This document shows positions 18,001 to 25,953 of a stretch of DNA of 34,564 nt, one piece after another (positions within the stretch are counted from its first letter, which is position 1; the number at the start of each line of letters is the position of its first letter). Location of the stretch: positions 1 to 34,564 of the forward strand of contig CABZEW010000020.1 in NCBI GenBank assembly GCA_902524845.1, given 5' to 3'. The position numbers were made by a program, and so were the translations under genes. The DNA comes from an uncultured Alphaproteobacteria bacterium (GTDB lineage: Bacteria; Pseudomonadota; Alphaproteobacteria; Rhodobacterales; Rhodobacteraceae). Below the pieces are notes generated by a model. The model was given only the letters and a program-made list of their open reading frames with translations, was not told the DNA's origin and did not search any database.

Positions 18001-18495
18001 AGGGACATAAATGTCCAATATACCCCCTCTTACCGCATATTCTCCCACCGAATAAACATTTGCTTGCCTTGAATATCCCATTTGTTCAAGCAATTCAATA
18101 AGGCTTGTCAAATCTACATCTTGATTAGTGCTTAGAAAAAAATTTTTTGAAAGAATCTCTTCTGCCGGAACAATTTTCTGAAGAATACTGTCTAATGACA
18201 ATAAAACAATTTTACTATTTTTGTCTTCGGTTTTTACTGCCCTAAGAGCACTATATCGACTGGTTATAATATCTTTTCTAGGAGAAATGTTACTATAGGG
18301 TAAACAATCCCAGGAAGGAAAAACAATCACATCCACTTGTCTGTTAAAAAATTTAATGTTGTCCGAAAGCTGTTTAAGTTCTCCCTCACGATGCAGAAGA
18401 TGTATATGTAAAGATTTATCAGAGTTTTCAAATATTTTTGACAAAGCAAAGGCTTTAAATTCATTATTATAATTTTTAACAAATTTGTTATGCAT
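15055..18495 (-). CDS. mfd: Transcription-repair coupling factor Mfd
   Basis: Displaces RNA polymerase stalled at DNA lesions and recruits UvrA for excision repair. The 1146-residue protein is full length. In order: UvrB-like N-terminal domain (to about 340), CarD-like RNA-polymerase interaction domain with HVDYGIGKFKGL near 478-489, then the RecG-like translocase with Walker A GDVGFGKTE at 618-626, the Mfd-type DEEQ box at 719-722 and LSATPIPRTL at 744-753, followed by a TRCF C-terminal domain. It starts at ATG 18495 and appears to be a single-gene transcript, divergent from hemB and convergent with the DUF502 gene. Confidence 0.97.
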   Translation of the reverse strand: MHNKFVKNYNNEFKAFALSKIFENSDKSLHIHLLHREGELKQLSDNIKFFNRQVDVIVFPSWDCLPYSNISPRKDIITSRYSALRAVKTEDKNSKIVLLSLDSILQKIVPAEEILSKNFFLSTNQDVDLTSLIELLEQMGYSRQANVYSVGEYAVRGGILDIYVPEIKDPVRLDLFGTKLEKIRTFDPSSQRSNGFIKDIEIFPVSEIMLDKRTIDMFRQNYRRTIGTVQTSDRVYNSISEKVLIEGIEHWLPLFNPKLVSIFSALGGASLSFDHDLDFMIKDKWEQLIESRSFDLKAVNNNSNKLSLLEPTLHYLSPSEFAEAIKVYRIKRIDQIFTEKLDLIYTPTKDFSVERNKEDISLFSEVVKYLRHILKQRSIILSGHSEGSIKRLISLLKEHDLTITRKIKNVDDIDNYPRQIYYAVTQLDLGFSTPQFEIITEKAIFGGKLRSTGAVKRRNFTAVFEDLNSLNVEDLVVHVDYGIGKFKGLKNFEINGVNNDFLEINYAGSDKIFLPVENIELISPLGLSDAKLDKLGSANWQLRKATVKKKIKLIAEKLIKVAAERKLINTKKVLIQNDIFQEFCNRFPYEETPDQLQAIKDVIEDLSTGNPMDRLICGDVGFGKTEVAIRAAFIMVTENRQVVLAAPTTLLAKQHYEIFEKRFDGYSFNIKMLSRLTNAMEANQIRDDLSNGAVNILIGTHSVINKSLKFVDLGLVVVDEEQSFGVDQKEQLKSLYHDVHVLTLSATPIPRTLQMAFSGIRDLSLINTPPKNRMPIETNVIDFDRGTIRSAIMREIKRDGQVFFVAPRIKDIRTIEDFLNDFLPEVKYMVATGKTKNKELEKTISAFYYGEFDLLVSTNIIGSGLDVQRANTIIIYKAELFGLSQLYQIRGRVGRSNKRAFAYLVTKGNATLTKTAKKRLDLIKELNSLVSGFTLSSQDLEMRGSGNILGEEQTGQVNEVGPSLYQEMLQSTINSLKVKKNEGNNSNLEENWSPIIRLPVTARIPENYIKDSGSRLSFYRRLSNFQNQVQLESLLAELIDRFGKLPREIINLANILKIKEKCKYLEIELLEAGAKGVTIKFREGKVENVTGLLAFIESDKGNIRPTNEKLFIKTKKGELLSSSYKLLKNMEKYIKKKAPPKEDASY

Positions 18496-18578
18496 AGAGA
18501 TTCTCTAACAAAGTTATTGCCGATTAAAGGAATAAAAACTAGAATAATATTTTATTTTTTTAAGCGGTCAGGATAATT
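18496..18578. promoter_or_regulatory. Divergent region between mfd and hemB
   Basis: Eighty-three AT-rich bases must drive both genes. The 11-base palindrome AGAGATTCTCT abuts the mfd start codon. An AGGA ribosome site lies five bases before the first of two adjacent ATG codons of hemB. I cannot assign -35/-10 pairs reliably. Confidence 0.35.
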
Positions 18579-19580
18579 ATGATGTTAAGCAACTTTCCCA
18601 ATAGAAGGGGAAGAAGATTAAGGCAGAACAGTGGGATCAGATACTTAATAAGAGAAACCCGTCTAAGTAAGTCCGATTTGATTTGCCCAATATTTGTACG
18701 AGAGGGCGAAAATATTATTGAAAAAATCCCTTCAATGCCTGGAGTATACAGATATTCACTAGATACACTTGTTCCCTATGTAGAGAAACTTATTAGCTAT
18801 GGCATATTGGCAGTAGCACTTTTTCCATTAACACCCAGCAAAAAAAAATCGTCCACTTGTGAAGAAGCATGGAATCCCGAAAACTTAGTGAATATTGCTA
18901 CGAGGCAATTGAAGAAAAATTTTCCTGATCTTATCGTAATGCTTGACGTTGCACTTGATCCCTACAATTCTGATGGCCATGATGGTCTGCTATTAGGGGG
19001 GAAGGTAATTAATGATTCAACTTTATTAGCTCTGGAAAAGCAAGCATTGGTGCAAGCTGGAGCGGGAGCAGACATTTTGGGTCCATCTGATATGATGGAT
19101 GGAAGAATAAAGACTATAAGAATTGCTCTTGAAGAAAATGGATTCAAAGACACGTTAATTATGTCATACGCTGCAAAATTTGCGTCTGCTTTTTATGGAC
19201 CATTTCGAGAAGCAGTTGGTGCGCAAGACTTGCTAAAAGGTGATAAAAAAACATACCAAATTGATCCATCCAATATGGAAGAAGCAATAAGGGAAGTCGA
19301 AGAGGATATAAACGAAGGTGCAGATATGGTCATGGTGAAACCGGGAATGCCTTACCTTGACATAATTTCAGAAGTAAAGCGAAAGTTTAACTTTCCGACT
19401 TTCGCCTATCAGGTCTCAGGAGAATATGCAATGTTGAGGGGTGCTATCGAAAGTAATTGGCTCGATAAAAATAAAACAATAATAGAGAGCCTTACTTGCT
19501 TTAAGAGAGCTGGCTGTGATGGTATCTTAACGTACTTTGCGCCTGACGCCGCATTGATTTTAGATGATAGCGGTCGATAA
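18579..19580 (+). CDS. hemB: Delta-aminolevulinic acid dehydratase (porphobilinogen synthase)
   Basis: Condenses two 5-aminolevulinate molecules to porphobilinogen in haem and corrinoid synthesis. The 333-residue protein has both active-site lysines, Lys200 in MSYAAKFASAFYGPFR and Lys254 in VMVKPGMPYLD. The metal-site segment at 122-136 reads LDVALDPYNSDGHDG, with Asp and Ala where zinc enzymes have Cys, so it belongs to the magnesium/potassium-type group common in alphaproteobacteria. Two consecutive ATG codons begin the gene; either could be used. A small lipoprotein gene follows 14 bases later. Confidence 0.97.
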   Translation: MMLSNFPNRRGRRLRQNSGIRYLIRETRLSKSDLICPIFVREGENIIEKIPSMPGVYRYSLDTLVPYVEKLISYGILAVALFPLTPSKKKSSTCEEAWNPENLVNIATRQLKKNFPDLIVMLDVALDPYNSDGHDGLLLGGKVINDSTLLALEKQALVQAGAGADILGPSDMMDGRIKTIRIALEENGFKDTLIMSYAAKFASAFYGPFREAVGAQDLLKGDKKTYQIDPSNMEEAIREVEEDINEGADMVMVKPGMPYLDIISEVKRKFNFPTFAYQVSGEYAMLRGAIESNWLDKNKTIIESLTCFKRAGCDGILTYFAPDAALILDDSGR

Positions 19581-19594
19581 TAAAAAGGTCATTC

Positions 19595-20155
19595 ATGCTT
19601 TCGATTAAAAAGAAAAAAGCCCACTTTTTTTTATCAATAATTATTTTTTTTCTATTATCTTGCCAGAATATAGAAGAGAGGAATAGTGGCAGTGTTATAA
19701 ATAGAGATGCTGAACTCGTTTTACAGACGTTATTCGAAATTGATCCCGATACAATAAGTATATACAAGAATGCTCCTGCAACACTAATTATACCGAGGAT
19801 TACTAAAGCAGGTTTTGTACTGGGCGGAGCATATGGAGAGGGAGTATTAAGAATAAATGAAGCGCCAGTTGATTATTATTCATTAGCTTCTGCATCATAT
19901 GGATTCCAAATAGGTGCTCAACAATACTCTAATATCATATTTTTTATGACTGAAGAGGCACTACAAAATTTCAGAGTAAAGGATGGGTGGGAGCTTGGGG
20001 TTGATGCTGAGGTAGTATTTAGAGACAGGGGCTATTCAATAGGAGTAAGCTCGAAAACAATTTCTAAACCAGTCTATGCTCTTGTGTTTGATCAAAAAGG
20101 ACTTCTAGCAGGAACTTCATTGGTTGGGGCAAAGTTTTCAAGATTAATTAGGTAG
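19595..20155 (+). CDS. SYLF/Ysc84-domain lipoprotein
   Basis: A 186-residue predicted lipoprotein. After a Lys-rich N-terminus and a hydrophobic core comes the lipobox LLSC with Cys23 as the lipidation site. The remainder matches the SYLF (Ysc84-like) pattern: an ATLIIPRITKAGFVLGGAYGEG segment near residues 62-83 (a typical lipid-binding stretch), SYGFQIGAQQYSNIIFFM, and DGWELGVDAEV. Related proteins bind phosphoinositides in eukaryotes; the bacterial role is unknown. An AAAAGG ribosome site precedes the ATG. It ends seven bases from the convergent dehydrogenase gene. Confidence 0.85.
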   Translation: MLSIKKKKAHFFLSIIIFFLLSCQNIEERNSGSVINRDAELVLQTLFEIDPDTISIYKNAPATLIIPRITKAGFVLGGAYGEGVLRINEAPVDYYSLASASYGFQIGAQQYSNIIFFMTEEALQNFRVKDGWELGVDAEVVFRDRGYSIGVSSKTISKPVYALVFDQKGLLAGTSLVGAKFSRLIR

Positions 20156-20162
20156 AATCTGT

Positions 20163-21026
20163 TTAATCAAATCTAGTTAAAAGACTGGAAGTGTCAAATT
20201 TTGAGCCGCCTTTTCTTTCAACCTCTGCATAGAATTGGTTGACAATCGAGGTTACCGGCAGTGAAATATTTTTGTTATTTGCGTGGTCGAGACATATACC
20301 AAGGTCTTTTCTCATTAACTTTACAGCAAAACCGAAATCGAATTTACGATCAACCATGGTCTCTCCTCTGTTACTAAGTTGCCAACTGCCAGCTGCACCC
20401 TGAGAAATTGCCTCTAACACCTTCTTTGTGTCTAGCCCACTCTTTTCAGAAAATGAAATTGCTTCGGAAAGAGCTTGTACAAGTCCTGCAATGCAAATTT
20501 GATTAACCATTTTTGCCACTTGACCTTTTCCTGGGCCACCAATTAAGGAAATATTTTTTGCATATGCCTCAATTATTGGTTTTATTTTATTAAAAATTGA
20601 ATTTTCACCACCAATCATTACCGTCAACTCTCCTTTAATCGCACCAACTTCTCCTCCTGAGACAGGGGCATCTAAAAAATGCAGATTGTTTTCTCTAGCT
20701 TTTTCATGAAGCTCAACTGCGATATCAGAAGACGTAGTAGTATGATCAACGAAGAAGCTACCATCTTTCATAGCTGAAAACGCTTTGTCATTTCCTAATG
20801 TTATATCTCTCAAATCTGAGTCATTGCCAACACAACTAAAGACAACATCGCTACCCGTTACTGCTTTCTTTATTGAAGTGAAATAATTTCCAACATGCTT
20901 ATCGACCCACAGTTTTGACTTTTCCTCTGATCTGTTGTACACGGTCACAGCATGGCCTTTTTTTGATAGATGACCTGCCATTGGGTAACCCATTACACCC
21001 AATCCAATAAAGGTTATTTTTTTCAT
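20163..21026 (-). CDS. Beta-hydroxyacid dehydrogenase, 3-hydroxyisobutyrate dehydrogenase family
   Basis: NAD(P)-dependent oxidoreductase of the HIBADH/tartronate-semialdehyde reductase/GLYR family. From the ATG at 21026, which has AAGGA seven bases upstream, the protein has 287 residues; a GTG ten codons upstream is less likely. The Rossmann motif GLGVMGYPMAGHL is at residues 8-20, the substrate loop DAPVSGGEVGA at 119-129, and the catalytic Lys172 in GKGQVAKMVNQ. The exact substrate cannot be read: 3-hydroxyisobutyrate, tartronate semialdehyde, or a small aldehyde such as succinic semialdehyde are all possible. It stands alone and is divergent from the penicillin-acylase family gene. Confidence 0.88.
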   Translation of the reverse strand: MKKITFIGLGVMGYPMAGHLSKKGHAVTVYNRSEEKSKLWVDKHVGNYFTSIKKAVTGSDVVFSCVGNDSDLRDITLGNDKAFSAMKDGSFFVDHTTTSSDIAVELHEKARENNLHFLDAPVSGGEVGAIKGELTVMIGGENSIFNKIKPIIEAYAKNISLIGGPGKGQVAKMVNQICIAGLVQALSEAISFSEKSGLDTKKVLEAISQGAAGSWQLSNRGETMVDRKFDFGFAVKLMRKDLGICLDHANNKNISLPVTSIVNQFYAEVERKGGSKFDTSSLLTRFD

Positions 21027-21095
21027 TACGTAATCCTTAATAATTGAACAATCCACTTAGTATAATATAATTTGGTTTTTTAAAAAGTTGATAAG
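21027..21095 (+). promoter_or_regulatory. Divergent promoter region with candidate plus-strand promoter
   Basis: The 69-base spacer contains TTGAAC at 21044-21049 and TATAAT at 21066-21071, separated by 16 bases, which would start transcription about 18 bases before the acylase-family ATG. A second overlapping TATAAT lies at 21061. On the minus strand TATACT overlaps the same stretch and could serve the dehydrogenase gene, but its -35 is weak. Confidence 0.45.
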
Positions 21096-23558
21096 ATGAA
21101 ATTACTGCTAAAAGTCCTCCCTTACGCCACACTGGTGATTATAATATTTTTTGTAATAATATCAGGGTTTTTCTTCTATTTAAGTTATCAATCCTTACCG
21201 AGCTATAATAAAAAATTGTTCTCAAGTGAAATAAAATCAAAAATTTTTATAAAAACAGATTTAAATGCAATTCCTCATATTACAGGAGATGATGACAAAG
21301 AAACTTTTTTTGGCTTAGGATATGTTCATGCACAAGAGCGACTTTGGCAAATGACTTATCTTAAAAGACTATCTCAAGGCCGCTTGTCTGAAATTAGTGG
21401 TCCAAAAACCATACTTCTCGACAAATTTATGAAATCTCTAGATCTACAAATGCTAGCAAGTCAGATATTTGAGAATTTACCCTTCGATTTAAAGCAACTC
21501 TTATTATCTTACTCACAGGGAATTAATTTCAGATTAAAGGAGATACAAGATCAGGGACTTGGTCGAGGTTCTCCCGAATTCTTTTTCTACCCTCCGGAGG
21601 TCACTCCATGGAGCCCATTAGACAGTATAGCAATATTAAAGCTTATTGAGTTTATTTCCTCTAATAAGGCTTTAATGGAGATAGAGCTTACTACTTTACT
21701 ATTTTCACCAGTTGGTGAAAATAAACTAAATCATTTAATAAGTGACTCTTCAATTCTTCGTTCAAAACTAAACGTTATCAGCTCAAAATTAGAGAACGGT
21801 AAAATCAAACATAACAAAGAAAACGATTCCAGCAATAATGCTAAATTTTTAACACCTCCAAACGCAGGATTTTATTCGAATGTATTTGCTGCAGATAGTA
21901 GCAGAACAGCCTCAAAAAAATCTTTATTATCAGCAAATCTATTTCTACCTTTATCTTCACCATCAATTTGGATGCTTGCCCATATGGATCTAGATGAGTC
22001 CTCTTCAGTGGGCGCAACAATCCCAGGAGTTCCGGTGATCTTTTCTGGTAAAAATAATAAATTGGCTTGGGCGTCTTCTTTTTCGTTTATCGACGACCAA
22101 GATCTTTATTTCGAAAAATTAAACCCACAAAACGAAAAAGAGTATCTATCACCTTCGGGATACAAACAATTTTCCACTCAAAAAAAATTAATAAAAGTGA
22201 AAAACAGTGCAACGGTAAGCTTTACTGTCAAGCGAACTGAAGATAGAGTAATAATTCCTCATGAGCTTTACAAAATGCAATCTATTGTTCCTGAAGGCTT
22301 TCTCGTTTCTCTAGCTTGGACAGGTTTCAGAAATGACGATACAACTCTGGAAACCTTCCTGACCCTAATGTCCACAAAAAAAATGGAACGGTTCAAAGAC
22401 AAAATTCCTAAAAACAATAGCTTTAATTTGATTTTTGTTATTGCAGATGAAACAAAAGTGGACTCTGTATTTATTGGAAATACACCAAAGAGAAAAAAAG
22501 AAAATGAAACGAAGGGAAAATTTATAACACCTGGCTGGAAGTCTGAAAATCAATGGACATTAGAATTTAAACAAGAAAACTATCCCTTAGTTCTGTCTAG
22601 TAACAAAGGCCTAATTTTTAATACAAATAATAGTTTTTTACAAGGAGACTTCCCTAATCATATGAGTTTCAATTGGGGTGATGAACAAAGACACCTTAGA
22701 GCCACAAAAATGATAAATAATAGAGAGTTTCACAGCACTGAAAGCTTCAAAGAATTACAAAATGATTTTATTTCTGAGCCTGCTCGTACTTTGTTACCAC
22801 TAATGGGCAAAGAACTTTGGTTTCAATATGACAATAACGAACCCGATGATATCAACGCAATCAGGGCCCGTAGCCTAGAACTTTTAACAAATTGGAATGG
22901 CGATATGATGACTAACTCACCAGAACCTCTCATATATGCAAATTGGGTTAAAGTGTTTAAAAAAATGCTTGTTGAAGATGAACTTAGCGTCAACTATTCC
23001 TACACCAACACGATAAGTCCTCTGTTCTTAGAAAAAGTTCTTAGAAACCTGGGAAATGCAGGCAAATGGTGTGACATAAGACATTCCAATAAAATAGAAA
23101 CATGTGCACAACTGTCAAAAAAATCACTAACTAGAAGCCTTCGAAAACTTAAGGAAGAATATGGATCCGATGTTAACAAATGGAGATGGGGCAATGAGAG
23201 AAGAATTAAACACCCTTCTTATTCTGCCGATGGCATATTAATCCCTAAGTTCTTAAATGAAATATCCAGTGAGATACCTGGAGGTACGCATACTTTAAAC
23301 TCAACTGTATTAAGCCACATATCCAAAATAAATGAAGCAAAGGCTAGTTCCTTTAAAATGATTATTGATTTTGCTTCACCAAGTAAAAACATGTTTATTC
23401 TTCCTAGCGGACAGAGCGGTCACATTATTTCAAAACATTATGACGATCAAACAAGCCTTTGGAAAAGCGGTAATTATTTATTTTTATCTGGAACAAGAGG
23501 GTTAGTTTTAGGTGGATCAAAGGGCGAAACTATAATCAATCCTGTATCAACCGAATAG
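21096..23558 (+). CDS. Penicillin-acylase family N-terminal-nucleophile hydrolase, membrane-anchored
   Basis: An 820-residue Ntn hydrolase of the penicillin amidase/acyl-homoserine-lactone acylase family, normally made as a precursor that self-cleaves before a Ser nucleophile. The N-terminus has a long hydrophobic segment (about 9-31) without an obvious cleavage site, suggesting a periplasm-facing anchor. GLGYVHAQERLWQM near 73-86 and PWSPLDSIA near 171 are alpha-subunit hallmarks. Ser261 in GFYSNVF is the likely nucleophile, followed by the SRTASKKSLLSAN region. IPGVPVIFSGKNNKLAW and IPGGTHTLNSTVL are typical beta-subunit segments. The usual NDPHL after the nucleophile is absent, so substrate and even activity are uncertain. 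Its end overlaps convergent sufS by 12 bases. Confidence 0.85.
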   Translation: MKLLLKVLPYATLVIIIFFVIISGFFFYLSYQSLPSYNKKLFSSEIKSKIFIKTDLNAIPHITGDDDKETFFGLGYVHAQERLWQMTYLKRLSQGRLSEISGPKTILLDKFMKSLDLQMLASQIFENLPFDLKQLLLSYSQGINFRLKEIQDQGLGRGSPEFFFYPPEVTPWSPLDSIAILKLIEFISSNKALMEIELTTLLFSPVGENKLNHLISDSSILRSKLNVISSKLENGKIKHNKENDSSNNAKFLTPPNAGFYSNVFAADSSRTASKKSLLSANLFLPLSSPSIWMLAHMDLDESSSVGATIPGVPVIFSGKNNKLAWASSFSFIDDQDLYFEKLNPQNEKEYLSPSGYKQFSTQKKLIKVKNSATVSFTVKRTEDRVIIPHELYKMQSIVPEGFLVSLAWTGFRNDDTTLETFLTLMSTKKMERFKDKIPKNNSFNLIFVIADETKVDSVFIGNTPKRKKENETKGKFITPGWKSENQWTLEFKQENYPLVLSSNKGLIFNTNNSFLQGDFPNHMSFNWGDEQRHLRATKMINNREFHSTESFKELQNDFISEPARTLLPLMGKELWFQYDNNEPDDINAIRARSLELLTNWNGDMMTNSPEPLIYANWVKVFKKMLVEDELSVNYSYTNTISPLFLEKVLRNLGNAGKWCDIRHSNKIETCAQLSKKSLTRSLRKLKEEYGSDVNKWRWGNERRIKHPSYSADGILIPKFLNEISSEIPGGTHTLNSTVLSHISKINEAKASSFKMIIDFASPSKNMFILPSGQSGHIISKHYDDQTSLWKSGNYLFLSGTRGLVLGGSKGETIINPVSTE

Positions 23559-24767
23559 TTTTTTACACTTTCTTAATGATTCGATAAGAGTATCAATTTC
23601 TTCTCTTGTGTTGTAAAAGGCAAGACTGGCTCTACAAGTCGCGGGCACTCCGATAAAGTTCATTAATGGTTGCGCACAGTGATGGCCAGACCTAACTGCA
23701 ACTCCATTTGCGTCCAATATTGTTGCGATATCATGTGCGTGTGCGCTACCCTCCATAGAGAAAGAAAATATCGCCAAGTTGTCTTTATGAAACGAATGCT
23801 TAACTAACCAATCGAGTTTCTCTAGCTCAGTTCGCGCATAATTAGTTATTAATTTTTCATATTCCAAGACCGAATTTCTATCTAAACTTTGGACGAAGTC
23901 GATGGCCGCGCCAAGACCTATTATTTCAGCAATCCCTGGAGTTCCAGCTTCAAATAAAAACGGAGATTTATTATACGTTACATTATCCTTTGAAACGTCT
24001 CTAATCATTTCTCCCCCGCCGATAAATGGTTCCATCTCAGCTATTCTTTTCCTATTAACGTAAAGTATACCCGTACCGGTTGGCCCAAAAAGCTTGTGTC
24101 CAGTAAATGTATAAAAATCACATCCAATAGATTCTACATCTACTTCTAAGTGAACTACAGCTTGGGATCCATCCAATACCGATACAATATTTCTTTTTTT
24201 AAGCTCATTACAAATTTTTTTAACATCGATTATGGAACCAAACACATTAGACATATGAGTTATGCAAACCATTTTTGTTCTCGAGGAAATTTTCTCCTCA
24301 ATCATGTTTAATGATATTTGACCGCTCTCGCTTGGGTCTATCCAAACGAGTTTGATACCTTTTCTAGATCTTAAAAAATGCCACGGAACTATATTGGCGT
24401 GATGTTCTAAAGTAGATAAAATAATTTCGTCACCCGCTTTAAGGTTTTGGTTAGCCCATGCATACGAAACTAAATTTAATGCCTCTGTAGAACCAGAAGT
24501 AAAAATAATCTCATCATGATCAGAAGCTCCTAAGAAACTCATAGCCTTCCCTCTCACAGCTTCAAATTTTTCAGTGGCAAGATTTGACAAGAAATGTAAT
24601 CCCCTATGAACGTTTGAATACTCATTTTCATAACAATTTTTTACTGCTTCAATAACAGCCTTTGGTTTCTGGGAAGAAGCACCATTATCCAAGTACACTA
24701 AAGGTTTATCATTAACTTTCCTGTCTAGGATCGGGAATTCCTCCCTTATTTTTAAAACATCAAACAT
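23547..24767 (-). CDS. sufS: Cysteine desulfurase SufS
   Basis: PLP-dependent group II cysteine desulfurase that supplies persulfide sulfur to the SUF scaffold. From the ATG at 24767 it has 406 residues; a TTG five codons upstream is unneeded. Seen are the N-terminal LVYLDNGASSQKP, the PLP-binding Lys225 in FTGHKLFGPTGTG, and the active-site Cys364 in RSGHHCAQP, the SufS-type pattern. It overlaps the preceding Yip1-like gene by eight bases and is the last gene of the operon. No sufE or sufU sulfur-transfer partner is present in this window. Confidence 0.95.
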   Translation of the reverse strand: MFDVLKIREEFPILDRKVNDKPLVYLDNGASSQKPKAVIEAVKNCYENEYSNVHRGLHFLSNLATEKFEAVRGKAMSFLGASDHDEIIFTSGSTEALNLVSYAWANQNLKAGDEIILSTLEHHANIVPWHFLRSRKGIKLVWIDPSESGQISLNMIEEKISSRTKMVCITHMSNVFGSIIDVKKICNELKKRNIVSVLDGSQAVVHLEVDVESIGCDFYTFTGHKLFGPTGTGILYVNRKRIAEMEPFIGGGEMIRDVSKDNVTYNKSPFLFEAGTPGIAEIIGLGAAIDFVQSLDRNSVLEYEKLITNYARTELEKLDWLVKHSFHKDNLAIFSFSMEGSAHAHDIATILDANGVAVRSGHHCAQPLMNFIGVPATCRASLAFYNTREEIDTLIESLRKCKKLFG

Positions 24768-25371
24768 TAAGTGTATTACCAACGAATAGAAATTGCATGA
24801 GCGACACGAACGTTACAAATATAAAACCCATGAGCAAAGAGACCGTAATGGTCCCAAAAAATGCTGTTAACAAGACGCTCCTAAATTTATATAGTATTGA
24901 CACCACAGAAGACAATGCCCAAATAAACCACAGCATCTCAACAAACCTAAAAATATAGTATAGATCAATTGAAATGAATATAAAAAAAACTTGCGTAAAT
25001 TTAAATATATAGGCCACTAAAAACAGAAATAGTACATTTTTTCCTAATTCCTCTATACTCACCTTTTGGCTAGAAAAATTACTAAAAAACAAGATAGAGA
25101 AAAATATAGTTAAAATGAAAATAACTTCAAAAGCAAACATGCTCAAAGGGTCAAAAATAAAAGATAGAGAATTATTTTCAAGTAATTTCGATGCATTTTC
25201 TGAAGATTTAAAGATAAGTCGATCCAAGGAAGAGTTTAGTAGAGACGTAGTAGCTGCAATGAAAATAGCTCCTTCAAACACAGTATTTAATTTTAATTTT
25301 ACTGGGCTTAATATATCAGGCAATTCAGCTGGCCTTCTGAGGCTTGTTGTCAGTAATTGCTTTAATTTCAT
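24760..25371 (-). CDS. Yip1-like multi-pass membrane protein (second of pair)
   Basis: A 203-residue protein with about five hydrophobic segments (near residues 35-50, 75-98, 110-135, 140-160 and 170-195). It resembles the YIP1-domain proteins encoded between sufD and sufS in Rhodobacterales-type SUF operons, from memory of that gene order. The function is unknown. Its stop overlaps the sufS start by eight bases, and it lies 15 bases after a similar membrane-protein gene, so the pair is probably translated together with the SUF proteins. No catalytic motif is visible. Confidence 0.7.
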   Translation of the reverse strand: MKLKQLLTTSLRRPAELPDILSPVKLKLNTVFEGAIFIAATTSLLNSSLDRLIFKSSENASKLLENNSLSFIFDPLSMFAFEVIFILTIFFSILFFSNFSSQKVSIEELGKNVLFLFLVAYIFKFTQVFFIFISIDLYYIFRFVEMLWFIWALSSVVSILYKFRSVLLTAFFGTITVSLLMGFIFVTFVSLMQFLFVGNTLNV

Positions 25372-25386
25372 TATATGTATGGTTCC

Positions 25387-25953
25387 TTAACTAAAATTTA
25401 TAAGAATAACCGGCATAAGGTAAAAACTAATAATAACCAAAGTAAACAGGTTTCTATCCCTAAACTTTGACACAAAACCCAGAATTCTTGAAAAAATGTA
25501 CACTACGACAAGTTCGGAGAAAATAACAATGACAAACTCTGTGGTCCCGTTGGTAAATATTTTTGCTATACTTACAAATAAAATGATTAAAGCCGATATG
25601 GCAAGAGACCAAAACACACCGAGCCTAGTTTGAAAGCTCGAGGAGATACCTCCAAACATTTTTAATACTAAATGAAGTATAAAGCTTATAATGTACATAA
25701 AAATTGGAAGAAAGAAGAGATAAGAAACGATCACGGCCGTTATAACTGATAAATAAGGGGCTTCCTGTACTTGACTAGTTACTTGAATTAGTTGCGATAG
25801 AAGCAACATAAAACAAGTAAAATAAAGAAGGGGAAGTAGTTGACTTTCTTTATTTCTTATTTCAATTTGTTCACAAGTAGACGCATCCAAGTCACTGAAG
25901 GCAGAAAGTATAGCGGTAAAGAAACCTCGATTAATTTTTGCTTGCTTATTCAT
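25387..25953 (-). CDS. Yip1-like multi-pass membrane protein (first of pair)
   Basis: From the ATG at 25953 the product has 188 residues, a soluble N-terminus of about 40 residues and about five membrane segments. It resembles the YIP1 family and is paired with the next gene. The start is not certain: an upstream ATG at 25977 would add eight residues and lengthen the overlap with sufD from 8 to 32 bases, and neither has a clear ribosome site. The conserved association with SUF genes suggests a membrane role linked to cluster assembly, but the sequence shows no mechanism. Confidence 0.7.
   Translation of the reverse strand: MNKQAKINRGFFTAILSAFSDLDASTCEQIEIRNKESQLLPLLYFTCFMLLLSQLIQVTSQVQEAPYLSVITAVIVSYLFFLPIFMYIISFILHLVLKMFGGISSSFQTRLGVFWSLAISALIILFVSIAKIFTNGTTEFVIVIFSELVVVYIFSRILGFVSKFRDRNLFTLVIISFYLMPVILINFS

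Noticed and set aside
18496-18506. AGAGATTCTCT palindrome beside the mfd start as an operator
   Set aside because: An 11-base palindrome in AT-rich DNA is weak evidence and it overlaps the likely ribosome-binding region. It is noted only in the spacer entry.
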